Source of the DNA: Myxococcaceae bacterium
GTDB taxonomy: Bacteria > Myxococcota > Myxococcia > Myxococcales > Myxococcaceae
DNA: 7,714 nt
Direction of reading: 5' to 3'
Assembly: GCA_018262385.1 (NCBI GenBank)
Contig: JAGSPQ010000134.1
Location: 1 to 7,714 of the forward strand
Shown here: positions 1 to 7,027 of the stretch, in pieces
Layout of the letters: every line of letters starts with the position of its first letter
Numbering within the stretch: the stretch's first letter is position 1
Notes under the pieces: generated by a model
The model's database searches: none
What the model was told of the DNA's origin: nothing
Seen by the model: the letters and a program-made list of their open reading frames with translations, nothing else
Position numbers and translations under genes: made by a program

Positions 1-791
1 GCTCGCAGCTGAGCGCCCTGCCCCAACCCGAGCAGAACGCGTTCAAGCTGCTCGAGGCGCTGGCCAGCGCGGAGGACGTCAAGGCGATCTCCGACGTGAA
101 GCGCTGGGCCGGGGTCGGCAACCCCGCCGGGATGGCGGCCGGTCACGAGGCGATCGGCCCGCAGACGCTGAAGGATGTCGCGGCGGCGTTCGCGCGGGCG
201 GGTCACCCGCTCACCACCGAGCACCTCAACGCGTTCAAAGCCAACCGGAGGCTGAGCGGCGGCAGCCAGCTGGGGCCGACGACCGCGCGGGCGCTGGTGA
301 ACGAGGTGGTGCGCGCCAACACAGAGCCGGCGGCGGACTACACCCACGTCGCTTTTCGGGGAGTGACGGTCAATCGCCGCACCGCGACGATGCTCACCCG
401 CGCGGAGCAACTGTCGAACGGCCTCGGAGGGCCGGCGCGCTTCACGCTCTCGCAAGGCAGCTACCACCCGGGAGTGTCGAAGAGCGCCGGCACCCACGAC
501 GGCGGCGGAGTGGTCGACGTCTCAGTCTCCGGGAAGAGCCGGGCGGACCAACTGCAGATGGTGAAGGCGCTGCGGCAGGCCGGCTTCGCTGCGTGGCTCC
601 GTGGTTCTGCCGAGAACATGTCGCCGCACATCCACGCGGTGGCGATCGGCGATCGGCAGCTCGCCGCCGGCGCCCGGCACCAGGTGGCGGAGTACTTCTG
701 GGGTGGCGACGGCCTGGTGGGCGACCGCTCCGATCCCAACCGCGCCCTCGGGCGGCCGATGCCGCAGTGGGCCCGGAAGTACGCCCCGTGA
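1..791 (+). CDS. M15-type zinc DD-peptidase domain protein, 5' partial
   Basis: The reading frame (codons starting at base 3) is open to the left edge, so the true start is outside; the GTG at base 96 is only an internal valine. About 262 residues are visible. The C-terminal half looks like the hedgehog/DD-peptidase (M15) fold. A His and an Asp are spaced HxxxxxxD (GTHDGGGVVD, His at bases 495-497), and a later HIH motif (bases 627-635) supplies the third zinc ligand, as in D-Ala-D-Ala carboxypeptidases and phage-type endolysins. The part before it has two short stretches, IGPQTLKDVAAAF and LGPTTARALVNEVV, that resemble the GPxT..AL core of peptidoglycan-binding repeats. Inferred role: cleaving or trimming peptidoglycan peptides outside the membrane. 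No signal peptide can be judged because the N-terminus is missing. The gene converges on polX, with 6 bases between the two stop codons. The fold assignment is fairly sure; the substrate is not. Confidence 0.75.
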   Translation, partial: SQLSALPQPEQNAFKLLEALASAEDVKAISDVKRWAGVGNPAGMAAGHEAIGPQTLKDVAAAFARAGHPLTTEHLNAFKANRRLSGGSQLGPTTARALVNEVVRANTEPAADYTHVAFRGVTVNRRTATMLTRAEQLSNGLGGPARFTLSQGSYHPGVSKSAGTHDGGGVVDVSVSGKSRADQLQMVKALRQAGFAAWLRGSAENMSPHIHAVAIGDRQLAAGARHQVAEYFWGGDGLVGDRSDPNRALGRPMPQWARKYAP

Positions 792-792
792 G

Positions 793-807
793 GCCCGTCA
801 CCCGGGC
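793..807. other. GC-only hairpin between convergent genes
   Basis: GCCCG (793-797) and CGGGC (803-807) can pair over a 5-base loop. The hairpin lies just past the stop of the M15 gene and overlaps the last codons and stop of polX. There is no T-run on either strand, so this is at best a weak bidirectional transcription stop. Confidence 0.2.
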
Positions 808-2543
808 GCGTGCAGCTCGGGCGGACCTCGGTGGGCGTGAAGCCGTCGCTTCAGCTGGTTCAACGGAAGTGTGTTGAGCAGGTCCTCGCGCTCGAGCCAG
901 CCCCGCCGGGCGACCCAGACCCCGTAGCGCAGGTTCGCCAGCTGGCTGGCGTGGTGCGCATCGCTCGAGATGACGAGGCGAACGCCCGCCTCCTTCGCCA
1001 ACCGGCAGTGCTTGTCGTCGAGGTCGAGCCGATCGGGCGTGGCGTTGATCTCGAGCGCGACGCCCTGCTCGCGCGCGACCTCGAGCACCTGCTGGAAGTC
1101 GAAGGCGTAGGGGTCGCGAATTCCGAGCTGGCGGCCGGTCGGGTGTCCGAGCACGTCGACCACCCCCGACCGCAGCGCCCGCACGATCCGGCGGGTCATC
1201 TTCTCGGGCGAATCGGAGAAGTGCGAATGGACGCTGGCCACCACGCAGTCGAGCTCGGCCAGCACCTCGAGCGGAAGGTCCAGCTCGCCGTCGCCGAGGA
1301 TGTCCACCTCCACCCCGGTGAGCAGATGAGGCCCTCGCCTCACCTGCGCCTCGAGGCGGTGAATCTCGAGCGCCAGCGCGCGCATCGGCCCCGCCTCCAG
1401 CCCCAGCGGCCTCGACCTCGAGTGATCGGTGATCGCCAGGTATCTGCGCCCGAGGTGGCCCGCCTCTTCGCGCAGCTCCTCGACGGACGAGCGCCCGTCG
1501 GAGGACGCCTCCGAGTGGACGTGGAGATCGCCGAGGAGGTCGGCCTCTTCAATCAGGCGCGGCAGGCGCCCGGCTGCCGCGGCCTCGACCTCGCCGGCGC
1601 CTTCGCGCAGCTCGGGGGGAATCCAGGGCAGCCCGACGAGGCGGAACACGTCCTCCTCGGTGGCGCCGCCCAGCCGCCGTCCCTCGCGGTCGAACACTCC
1701 GTACTCGCTGAGCTTGAGCCCCTGCCGCATCGCCCGGGTGCGGACCTCGATGTTGTGGGACTTGCTGCCGGTGAAATAGTGCATCGCCGCGCCGAACGAT
1801 TGCGGGGGCAGGATCCGCAGGTCCGCCTGCAGGCCGCTCTTCAGCCGGGCGGTGCACCGGGTCGGCCCGCTCGCCACCAGCTGCTGCACCTCGGGCGCCC
1901 GCTTGAACGCGGCGATCACCGCGTCCACCTCGAGCGAAGCCACCAGCAGGTCGAGGTCGCCGATCGTCTCTCTGCGGCGGCGGATGCTGCCGGCGACCTC
2001 CGCGGCCTGGACCCCGGGAACCTCACGCAGCTGCCGGACGATCGCCTCCGCGGAGGCCAGGGCCCGGTAGAGGGGAACCCGGCCCTTCCGGGCGCGATGG
2101 CGCTCGATCGCCAGCAACAAGGCCGCGACCCGCCTGGGGCCCATGCGCGGCAGCTTCTCCAGCGCACCACTGCGGCAGGCGACCTCGAAATCCTCCAGCC
2201 CTTTTACGTGCAGCCGCTTCCAGGCCAGGGCCGCGGTCTTCGGGCCGAGCCCCTCGACCTTGAGCAGCTCGAGCAGGCCGGGGGGCACCCGGGCGAGGAG
2301 CTTGTCGTGCTCGCGATAGTGACCGGTGGCGAGCAGCTCTTCGATGTGCGCCGCGAGGCGCTCGCCGATCGCGGGCAGCTCGGTCAGCTTGCCCTGCCGC
2401 CACAGCTCGGAGACCGGGGTGGGCAGCAGCTCGACCAGCTGGGCCGCCTGACGGTAGGCGCGGACCTTGAACGCGTTTCCGCCGGTGAGCTCGAGCAGGT
2501 CGGCGACCTCGGCGAACACCTGGGCGACGTCAGTGTTCTCCAT
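798..2543 (-). CDS. polX: DNA polymerase X with C-terminal PHP domain
   Basis: A 581-residue protein, normal length for bacterial/archaeal PolX. Residues 1-80 match the helical 8-kDa-like domain. Helix-hairpin-helix segments lie near 95-105 (VEGLGPKTA) and 130-140 (LPRMGPRRVA). The nucleotidyltransferase signature GSIRRRRETIGDLDLL spans 185-200, with metal-binding Asp196 and Asp198 and the third Asp at 241 (ADLRI). A linker leads into a PHP domain from about 335. Its metal ligands are all visible: D339/H341/H343 (GDLHVHS), D373-H374, E412, H439/H441, H467, E498, and D528/H530. PolX enzymes fill short gaps in base-excision repair, and the PHP part gives 3'-5' exonuclease and 3'-end processing activity. 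The ATG at 2543 is chosen because GGGAGGGGG sits 6 or more bases upstream and the conserved N-terminus begins there; the frame continues 14 codons further without a better start. The gene overlaps the end of nrdJ by 14 bases, implying coupled translation. Nothing appears truncated. Confidence 0.95.
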   Translation of the reverse strand: MENTDVAQVFAEVADLLELTGGNAFKVRAYRQAAQLVELLPTPVSELWRQGKLTELPAIGERLAAHIEELLATGHYREHDKLLARVPPGLLELLKVEGLGPKTAALAWKRLHVKGLEDFEVACRSGALEKLPRMGPRRVAALLLAIERHRARKGRVPLYRALASAEAIVRQLREVPGVQAAEVAGSIRRRRETIGDLDLLVASLEVDAVIAAFKRAPEVQQLVASGPTRCTARLKSGLQADLRILPPQSFGAAMHYFTGSKSHNIEVRTRAMRQGLKLSEYGVFDREGRRLGGATEEDVFRLVGLPWIPPELREGAGEVEAAAAGRLPRLIEEADLLGDLHVHSEASSDGRSSVEELREEAGHLGRRYLAITDHSRSRPLGLEAGPMRALALEIHRLEAQVRRGPHLLTGVEVDILGDGELDLPLEVLAELDCVVASVHSHFSDSPEKMTRRIVRALRSGVVDVLGHPTGRQLGIRDPYAFDFQQVLEVAREQGVALEINATPDRLDLDDKHCRLAKEAGVRLVISSDAHHASQLANLRYGVWVARRGWLEREDLLNTLPLNQLKRRLHAHRGPPELHAPG

Positions 2544-4371
2544 GTTCGGCCCCCTCCCGCTCGAGGACGGACCCCATTGGCGCACTGGAGGGGAAGACGG
2601 TGCAGCCCTTGAGCCCCCGCTGGTCGGCGAGCTCGAACAGGCGGGCGACGACGTCGGCGGGCTGGCCGGCCGGGAGGTTGATCGTCTTGCTGATCGCTCC
2701 GTCGATGAACGGCTGGAGCGCCGCCAGCATCTCGAGCTGGGCGTGCGGCGACATCGACTGGGACTCGACGAACGTCGGGGGCAGCGCCGCCTCGAGGCCT
2801 TCGAGCTCGCGCCACAGCCGCAGCGCGTACGGGGACAGCGGGTGCTCGGTGATCGTCCCGTCCCGCTCCACCCGCCGGCGCCGGTAGGCGAGCGCGAAGA
2901 GCGGCTCCACTCCGCTGCTGACGTTGCCGGCGAGCAGGCTGATGCTGCCGGTGGGCGCCAGGGCCAGCAGCTGGCCGTTTCGAATCCCGTGCACCGCGAT
3001 CGCCGATCGCAGCTGGGGAGGCAGCGTTCGGACCCACGCGCCGTTCAGGTACGGCGCGGGCTCGAAGAACGGGAAGGGGCCCTTCTCCTGCGCCAGCCCG
3101 ATCGAGGCGCGGTAGGCCGCGTCGCGCAGCCGCCGGACGATCGCCGCCGCCAGCTCGCGTCCCTCGGGCAGGTCATACCGCCGGCCAAGGAGGATCAGCG
3201 CGTCGGCCAGCCCGGTCACTCCAAGGCCGATCCGCCGAGTGCCTTTGGCCATCGCGGCTTCCTGCTCGAGCGGGAAGGGAGTGACCTCGAGGACGTCATC
3301 GAGGAAGCGCACGGCCAACTCGACCGAGCGATCCATCGCTTCGAAGTCGAACCGGGCGCCAACGCGGAAGGGCTCGCGGACGAACTGCACCAGGTTCAGC
3401 GAGGCAAGGTCACAGGCGCCGTACGGTGGCAGCGGCACCTCTCCGCACGGGTTGGTGCTGGTGATCTGCTCGCGGTAGCCGAGGTTGTTGAGCCGGTTGA
3501 TCCGATCGGTGAAGAGCACGCCGGGCTCTCCGCTGTGTTGCGCGCTCTCGACGAGCAGGGTCCACAGCTTGCGCGCCGGGGTGCGGGCGCAGACCCGGCA
3601 GGGGATCGGCTCCGGATGCCCCGTCCACGCGCGCTGGACGAGCTGGCCCGACTTCCCGGCGAGCGCCTCAGCGGGGAAGACCAGATCCCACGGCTCGTCT
3701 CTCTCGACGGCGGCGAGGAACGCGTCCGAGACCTGAACCGACAGGTTGAAGTGCCGCAGCCGGTCGCCGCGCAGCTTGGCGGTGATGAACTCTTCGATGT
3801 CCGGGTGATCGCACCGCAGCGTCGCCATCATCGCGCCGCGACGCGGGCTGGTGGAGAGCAGCACCCGGCAGGTGGTGTCGAAGATCTCCATGAATGGCAC
3901 TGGCCCCGAGGCCACGGTTCCCGCGCGGCGCCCGATCATCTGGCTCGGCCGGAGGGTCGAGAAGTCGAGCCCCACCCCTCCCCCGCGCTGCATCGTGAGC
4001 GCTGCTTCCTGCACCGCCCGGAAGATTCCCTCGATCGAGTCCTCGATCACGCCGAGGACGAAGCAGTTGAGCAGCGTGACCGCGCGCCCCGTCCCCGCTC
4101 CGGCGAGGATCCGGCCGCCCGGGAGCAGCCGCAGCGCGCTCAGTTCGTCGAAGAAGAGCTGGCGGTAGAAGTCGGGCTGGGCCGGCTCGGCCTGGGCCAC
4201 GGCGTTGGCCACCCGCTGCCAGCTGTCGCGGGGGCGCAGCTCGTCGCCGTGCTCGGGATCAGACCAGCGGTACTTCTGTTCCCACAGCCGCCAGGCGAAC
4301 GCGTTCGGCAGATCTGCGGTGGCCTCGTGCCCACCGGCGGCTGTTTCCGAGGTGCCGGACGCGTTCCCCAT
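2530..4371 (-). CDS. nrdJ: Class II (adenosylcobalamin-dependent) ribonucleotide reductase
   Basis: A 613-residue enzyme that would reduce ribonucleotides to deoxyribonucleotides using a radical generated from coenzyme B12. Conserved features in order: N-terminal helical segment with LLPGGRILAGAG (82-92); redox Cys103 (LLNCFV); FNLSV (208-212); active-site loop STNPCGE with Asn307, thiyl-radical Cys309 and Glu311; second redox Cys320 (GACDLASLNL); APTGSIS (472-478) and SSGVEP (485-490), typical of the B12-dependent class; and ISKTINLPAG (560-569). There is no N-terminal ATP-cone domain. The chain ends 23 residues after Cys590 (KGCTVF) with no further cysteine, so the C-terminal Cys pair that usually passes electrons from thioredoxin is not seen. 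The ATG at 4371 is the only ATG shortly before the conserved region but lacks a clear Shine-Dalgarno; an in-frame TTG at 4389 is an alternative. No B12 riboswitch or NrdR box was recognised in the 88 bases upstream. The stop codon lies inside polX. Confidence 0.92.
   Translation of the reverse strand: MGNASGTSETAAGGHEATADLPNAFAWRLWEQKYRWSDPEHGDELRPRDSWQRVANAVAQAEPAQPDFYRQLFFDELSALRLLPGGRILAGAGTGRAVTLLNCFVLGVIEDSIEGIFRAVQEAALTMQRGGGVGLDFSTLRPSQMIGRRAGTVASGPVPFMEIFDTTCRVLLSTSPRRGAMMATLRCDHPDIEEFITAKLRGDRLRHFNLSVQVSDAFLAAVERDEPWDLVFPAEALAGKSGQLVQRAWTGHPEPIPCRVCARTPARKLWTLLVESAQHSGEPGVLFTDRINRLNNLGYREQITSTNPCGEVPLPPYGACDLASLNLVQFVREPFRVGARFDFEAMDRSVELAVRFLDDVLEVTPFPLEQEAAMAKGTRRIGLGVTGLADALILLGRRYDLPEGRELAAAIVRRLRDAAYRASIGLAQEKGPFPFFEPAPYLNGAWVRTLPPQLRSAIAVHGIRNGQLLALAPTGSISLLAGNVSSGVEPLFALAYRRRRVERDGTITEHPLSPYALRLWRELEGLEAALPPTFVESQSMSPHAQLEMLAALQPFIDGAISKTINLPAGQPADVVARLFELADQRGLKGCTVFPSSAPMGSVLEREGAEHGEH
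2550..2558 (-). promoter_or_regulatory. Ribosome binding site of polX, inside nrdJ
   Basis: On the minus strand this reads GGGAGGGGG. Its GGAGG core ends 9 bases before the ATG at 2543. It lies within the last codons of nrdJ and decides the polX start over the upstream in-frame ATG at 2585. Confidence 0.7.
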
Positions 4372-4459
4372 GAGGGACAGGTGAAGCAACGGACGTTCCG
4401 CGCCGGCGGACGCAGTTCCTGCGGTTGGGGTGCAAAGGTTGAAGCAGACCTGCGTTCGA

Positions 4460-5698
4460 CTACGGAGCGAGCACGTTCGCCCAGGCCGCGTCGCCGTTCT
4501 TCCAGCGCGTGACCCAGGTGGCGAGCGTCGGGCCGCCGCTGGGCGCGGTGAGGGTGAAGAAGCTGCCGAGCATCGTGTGGCTGGTTCCGGCGAGGAGGAA
4601 GTACTTCGCGTGGGTGGTCGGGTTGTAGACGGCCGTGAGCAGCGCGCGGGTCTGCGTCTCGTAGTCGACGGCGGAGTAGGCGAAGAACTGCCGCAGCACA
4701 TTGTCCTGGGTGTAGGCCAGCAGGGCGAAGCGCCGGTTGGGGTAGGTCGCCGCGAGCCACTGCGGGAGCTTGGTGAAGTCGCTGTAGCAGTTGGCGCAGC
4801 CCACCGGGTTCACCAGCGCCCAGGAGGCCACCCAGGTCGAGAGCAGCGTGCCCGAGGGATTGATCATCTGCCCACTGTCGGCGAGCAGATGCACCTCGGC
4901 CGAGGGGAACGCGGCGGCCACCTGCGGGTAGTTGATCTGCGCTCCGAAGGCGCCGGCGCTCGAGCCGGACAGGTAGACGTGCTGCGCGGCTGGGAAGGTC
5001 GGCTTCAGGCGCGCGAGGAACTCGGCCAGGTTCACCCGGCCCTTGTGGAAGAGCTTCTTGTTGGGCAGCGCCGAGTTGTAGGTCTGCACCGCGTCGCCGC
5101 CGTGCACGTCGCCGGTGCAGTACGGGACGAAGACAAAGGACGCGGTGCGGAACGGGTTGTCGGTGCGGCTGCGATCGAAGAACGAGGCGCCCTTGCTGGT
5201 GTCGCTCGCGAACTGGGTCGCGCCGTAGCCCGAGGAGACGTTCGCTGCCGAGTTGATGACGAAGCAGGTCGTGTTGTCCCAGCAGGCGCCGCCGCCCTGC
5301 AGGTAGATGACGACATCGGTGCTCTGACTGGTGAGGTTGACGCCGATCCCGGTGGCCACGCCGTTGCCGCACGCCGAGCCGGGGAAGTCCACCCACGTCC
5401 AGGTCTCGTTCGGCGCGGCGATGGGCGTACCGGCGTCCGTGGCCGTACCTCCGCCCGCTCCGCCGGCGACTCCGCCACCGGCGCCGCCCGCGACTCCACC
5501 GCCTGCTCCGCCGGCGACTCCTCCACCGGCGCCGCCCGCGACTCCGCCACCCGCTCCGCCTCCCGCACCGCCCGCGACCCCTCCGCCGCTCCCGCCGCCG
5601 GCCGATGAGTCTCCGCCGGCGCCTGCATCCGCCAGGGTCGGAGCTCCGCCGCAGCCCACGACGATTGTCAGCACACACCCCAGGACGATCCGCTTCAT
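4460..5698 (-). CDS. Pectinacetylesterase/Notum-family lipoprotein hydrolase
   Basis: A 412-residue secreted protein. The N-terminus MKRIVLGCVLTIVVGC is a short lipoprotein signal peptide with lipobox VVG-Cys16, so the mature protein should be lipid-anchored. Residues 34-84 are a Gly/Ala/Val linker of repeated GGGVAGGA units. The catalytic domain starts near residue 97 and follows the pectinacetylesterase family: VDFPGSACGNGVATG (103-117), the oxyanion-hole segment YLQGGGACWD (132-141), NPFR (181-184), FVPYCTGDVHGG (190-201), the nucleophile elbow GSSAG (245-249, Ser247), Asp274 (LLADSG) and His374 (GTSHTML). Members of the family remove acetyl or acyl esters from polysaccharides or, in animal Notum, a lipid from a protein; the substrate here is unknown. 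Several cysteines (110, 139, 145, 194, 301, 304) could form disulphides, fitting export. The start is supported by GAGGGA 6 bases upstream and by the signal peptide. The frame stays open far upstream, but that part lies opposite no plausible domain and overlaps the MFS gene, so it was not used. Confidence 0.85.
   Translation of the reverse strand: MKRIVLGCVLTIVVGCGGAPTLADAGAGGDSSAGGGSGGGVAGGAGGGAGGGVAGGAGGGVAGGAGGGVAGGAGGGVAGGAGGGTATDAGTPIAAPNETWTWVDFPGSACGNGVATGIGVNLTSQSTDVVIYLQGGGACWDNTTCFVINSAANVSSGYGATQFASDTSKGASFFDRSRTDNPFRTASFVFVPYCTGDVHGGDAVQTYNSALPNKKLFHKGRVNLAEFLARLKPTFPAAQHVYLSGSSAGAFGAQINYPQVAAAFPSAEVHLLADSGQMINPSGTLLSTWVASWALVNPVGCANCYSDFTKLPQWLAATYPNRRFALLAYTQDNVLRQFFAYSAVDYETQTRALLTAVYNPTTHAKYFLLAGTSHTMLGSFFTLTAPSGGPTLATWVTRWKNGDAAWANVLAP
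5447..5599 (-). repeat. In-frame tandem repeat encoding the Gly/Ala linker
   Basis: The linker of the lipoprotein is built from a 24-base unit encoding GGGVAGGA. At the DNA level a larger 48-base unit is seen twice in a row, 5457-5504 and 5505-5552, differing at only a few bases, with a degenerate partial third copy after 5552. Such a repeat can gain or lose copies without breaking the frame. Confidence 0.85.
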
Positions 5699-5704
5699 GT
5701 GGGT

Positions 5705-5710
5705 TCCCTC
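5705..5710 (-). promoter_or_regulatory. Ribosome binding site of the lipoprotein gene
   Basis: The minus strand reads GAGGGA, 6 bases before the ATG at 5698. This fixes the start within a frame that runs open for more than 1 kb upstream. Confidence 0.65.
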
Positions 5711-5745
5711 TCGCGTTGAAGCGCGGAACCTACTCGACGACGGAG

Positions 5746-6969
5746 CTACGCGGGTCCCGCGGAAGCCGGCGGCGGCAACCGAACCCGGGGCGCGATGGCC
5801 AGGCCCGCCCGCGCAATCACGCAGAAGACGGCTCCGGCGTAGAACGTGGCTTCGGCCCCGAGCCCTTCCCACAGCAGGCCCGCCAGCCCGCTCGCGACGA
5901 GCATCGCGAGGCCACTGAGCAGATTGAAGAACCCGTAGGCGGTGCCGCGCAGATCCGCGGGCGCGGTGTCGGCCACCATCGTCGCCAGCAATCCCTGGGT
6001 CATGCCCATGTGAATGCCCCAGAGGGCGACGCCTCCCAACACGACGGCCCAGTGGCTGCTGATCGCGAGGACCACATCCGCCGCGATCAACGCCAGCAGC
6101 CCGATCGCCAAGAGCTTCCGGTGGCTCACCGAGTCCGCCAGCTTCCCGAAGGGGTAGGCGGTGACCGCGTAGACCACGTTCATCGCGACCATCACCAGCG
6201 GAACCACGGCGAGGGGAACGCCTCCCTGGTAGGCGCGCAGCACGAGGAAGGCCTCGCTGAACCGCGCGAGGGTGAAGACTGCCCCGACCGCGACCACCCA
6301 CCAGTACTCCGCTCCCAACCGTCGCAGGTTCTCTCGGCGGATCGGGTTGATCGGCTTCCGGGTCTGGTGATCCGCGGGCTCGTGGACGCCGAAGATCAAC
6401 AGGGCGACGGCCATCAACCCCGGAATCACCGCCACCCAGAAGACGGCACGGAAGTCGTTGGCCCACAGCAGCATCAGGCCGACGCCCAGCAGCGGGCCGA
6501 GGAAGGCGCCCACCGTGTCGAGCGACTGCCGCAGGCCGAAGCTGGCACCGCGAAGATGGGCGGGCGCGAGGTCCGCCACCAGCGCATCCCGCGGCGCGCC
6601 GCGGATCCCCTTGCCCACGCGGTCGATCAGCCGGGCGGTCAAGACGACCCCGGTCGAAGAGGCGATCGCGAACAGGGGCTTGGTGAGCGCGCCCAGCGCG
6701 TAGCCGACCACCGCCAGCACCTTGCGCCTGCGCAGGTAGTCGCTGAGGGTGCCGGAGAACACCTTGACGATCAGCGCGGTGGATTCGGCCAGCCCCTCGA
6801 CCACTCCGACCGCGGTGGCGCTCGCGCTCAGCGTCGTCACCATGAACAGCGGCAGCAGGCTGTGGATCATCTCGGAAGAGACGTCCATCAGCAGGCTGAC
6901 GAAGCCGAGCGCCCACACGCCAGCGGGGATCTGGCGAAGCCCGGCAGAGACCGCCTTCAGCTTGCTCAT
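5746..6969 (-). CDS. Major facilitator superfamily (MFS) permease
   Basis: A 407-residue integral membrane protein with about 12 hydrophobic helices in two halves joined by a charged loop near residues 196-220 (HEPADHQTRKPINPIRRENLRR). The MFS motif A appears in both halves: SGTLSDYLRRRK (72-83) and GKLADSVSHRK (275-285). The segment DRVGKGIRGAPRDAL (116-130), followed by FGLRQSLDTVGAFLGPLLG (144-162), is a well-known block in a subgroup of MFS drug/metabolite transporters. A parallel block, ADTAPADLRGTAYGFFNLLSG, lies at 333-353. It presumably exchanges a small solute against protons across the inner membrane; the substrate cannot be told from sequence. The ATG at 6969 starts the conserved N-terminus. 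The best Shine-Dalgarno match (AAGGGGAAG, 6981-6989) is rather far away at about 13 bases. The gene lies 58 bases after the Kelch gene and 47 before the lipoprotein gene, so shared transcription is possible. Confidence 0.88.
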   Translation of the reverse strand: MSKLKAVSAGLRQIPAGVWALGFVSLLMDVSSEMIHSLLPLFMVTTLSASATAVGVVEGLAESTALIVKVFSGTLSDYLRRRKVLAVVGYALGALTKPLFAIASSTGVVLTARLIDRVGKGIRGAPRDALVADLAPAHLRGASFGLRQSLDTVGAFLGPLLGVGLMLLWANDFRAVFWVAVIPGLMAVALLIFGVHEPADHQTRKPINPIRRENLRRLGAEYWWVVAVGAVFTLARFSEAFLVLRAYQGGVPLAVVPLVMVAMNVVYAVTAYPFGKLADSVSHRKLLAIGLLALIAADVVLAISSHWAVVLGGVALWGIHMGMTQGLLATMVADTAPADLRGTAYGFFNLLSGLAMLVASGLAGLLWEGLGAEATFYAGAVFCVIARAGLAIAPRVRLPPPASAGPA

Positions 6970-7012
6970 TGCCGAAGCTGCTTCCCCTTTTCGGAGCCGA
7001 AACGCACGCCCC

Positions 7013-7027
7013 GCGGCGAGAAGCCGC
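7013..7027 (-). other. Hairpin directly after the Kelch gene stop
   Basis: GCGGC (7013-7017) and GCCGC (7023-7027) pair over a 5-base loop, starting one base after the TAG stop on the minus strand. No T-run follows, so it is not a standard intrinsic terminator; it may only slow polymerase or protect the 3' end. Confidence 0.25.

Noticed and set aside
810..2612. 600-codon open frame on the plus strand
   Set aside because: It lies exactly opposite polX, which has complete catalytic motifs. Its translation is rich in Arg, Gln, Leu and Gly with no domain; long antisense frames are expected at this GC content.
4372..4459. Possible cobalamin riboswitch before the B12-dependent reductase
   Set aside because: The gap is only 88 bases, shorter than a full cobalamin riboswitch, and no B12-box-like sequence was found.
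2467..4512. 681-codon open frame on the plus strand
   Set aside because: Antisense shadow of nrdJ with no recognisable motifs and low-complexity charged composition.
4140..5678. 512-codon minus-strand frame overlapping the lipoprotein and nrdJ
   Set aside because: Arg/Gly-rich frame-shifted reading of the lipoprotein gene; its last part is nrdJ sequence in the wrong frame.
5749..5761. Perfect 13-base inverted repeat CGCGGG-T-CCCGCG at the end of the permease gene
   Set aside because: The loop would be one base and the sequence overlaps coding codons and the stop region; no T-run, so no support as a terminator or operator.
5331..5918. Plus-strand frame encoding a Pro/Ala-rich (APPATPPP) tract
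   Set aside because: It is the reverse of the Gly/Ala linker repeat. The lipoprotein frame has a signal peptide, RBS and enzyme domain, so the proline-rich reading is an artefact.
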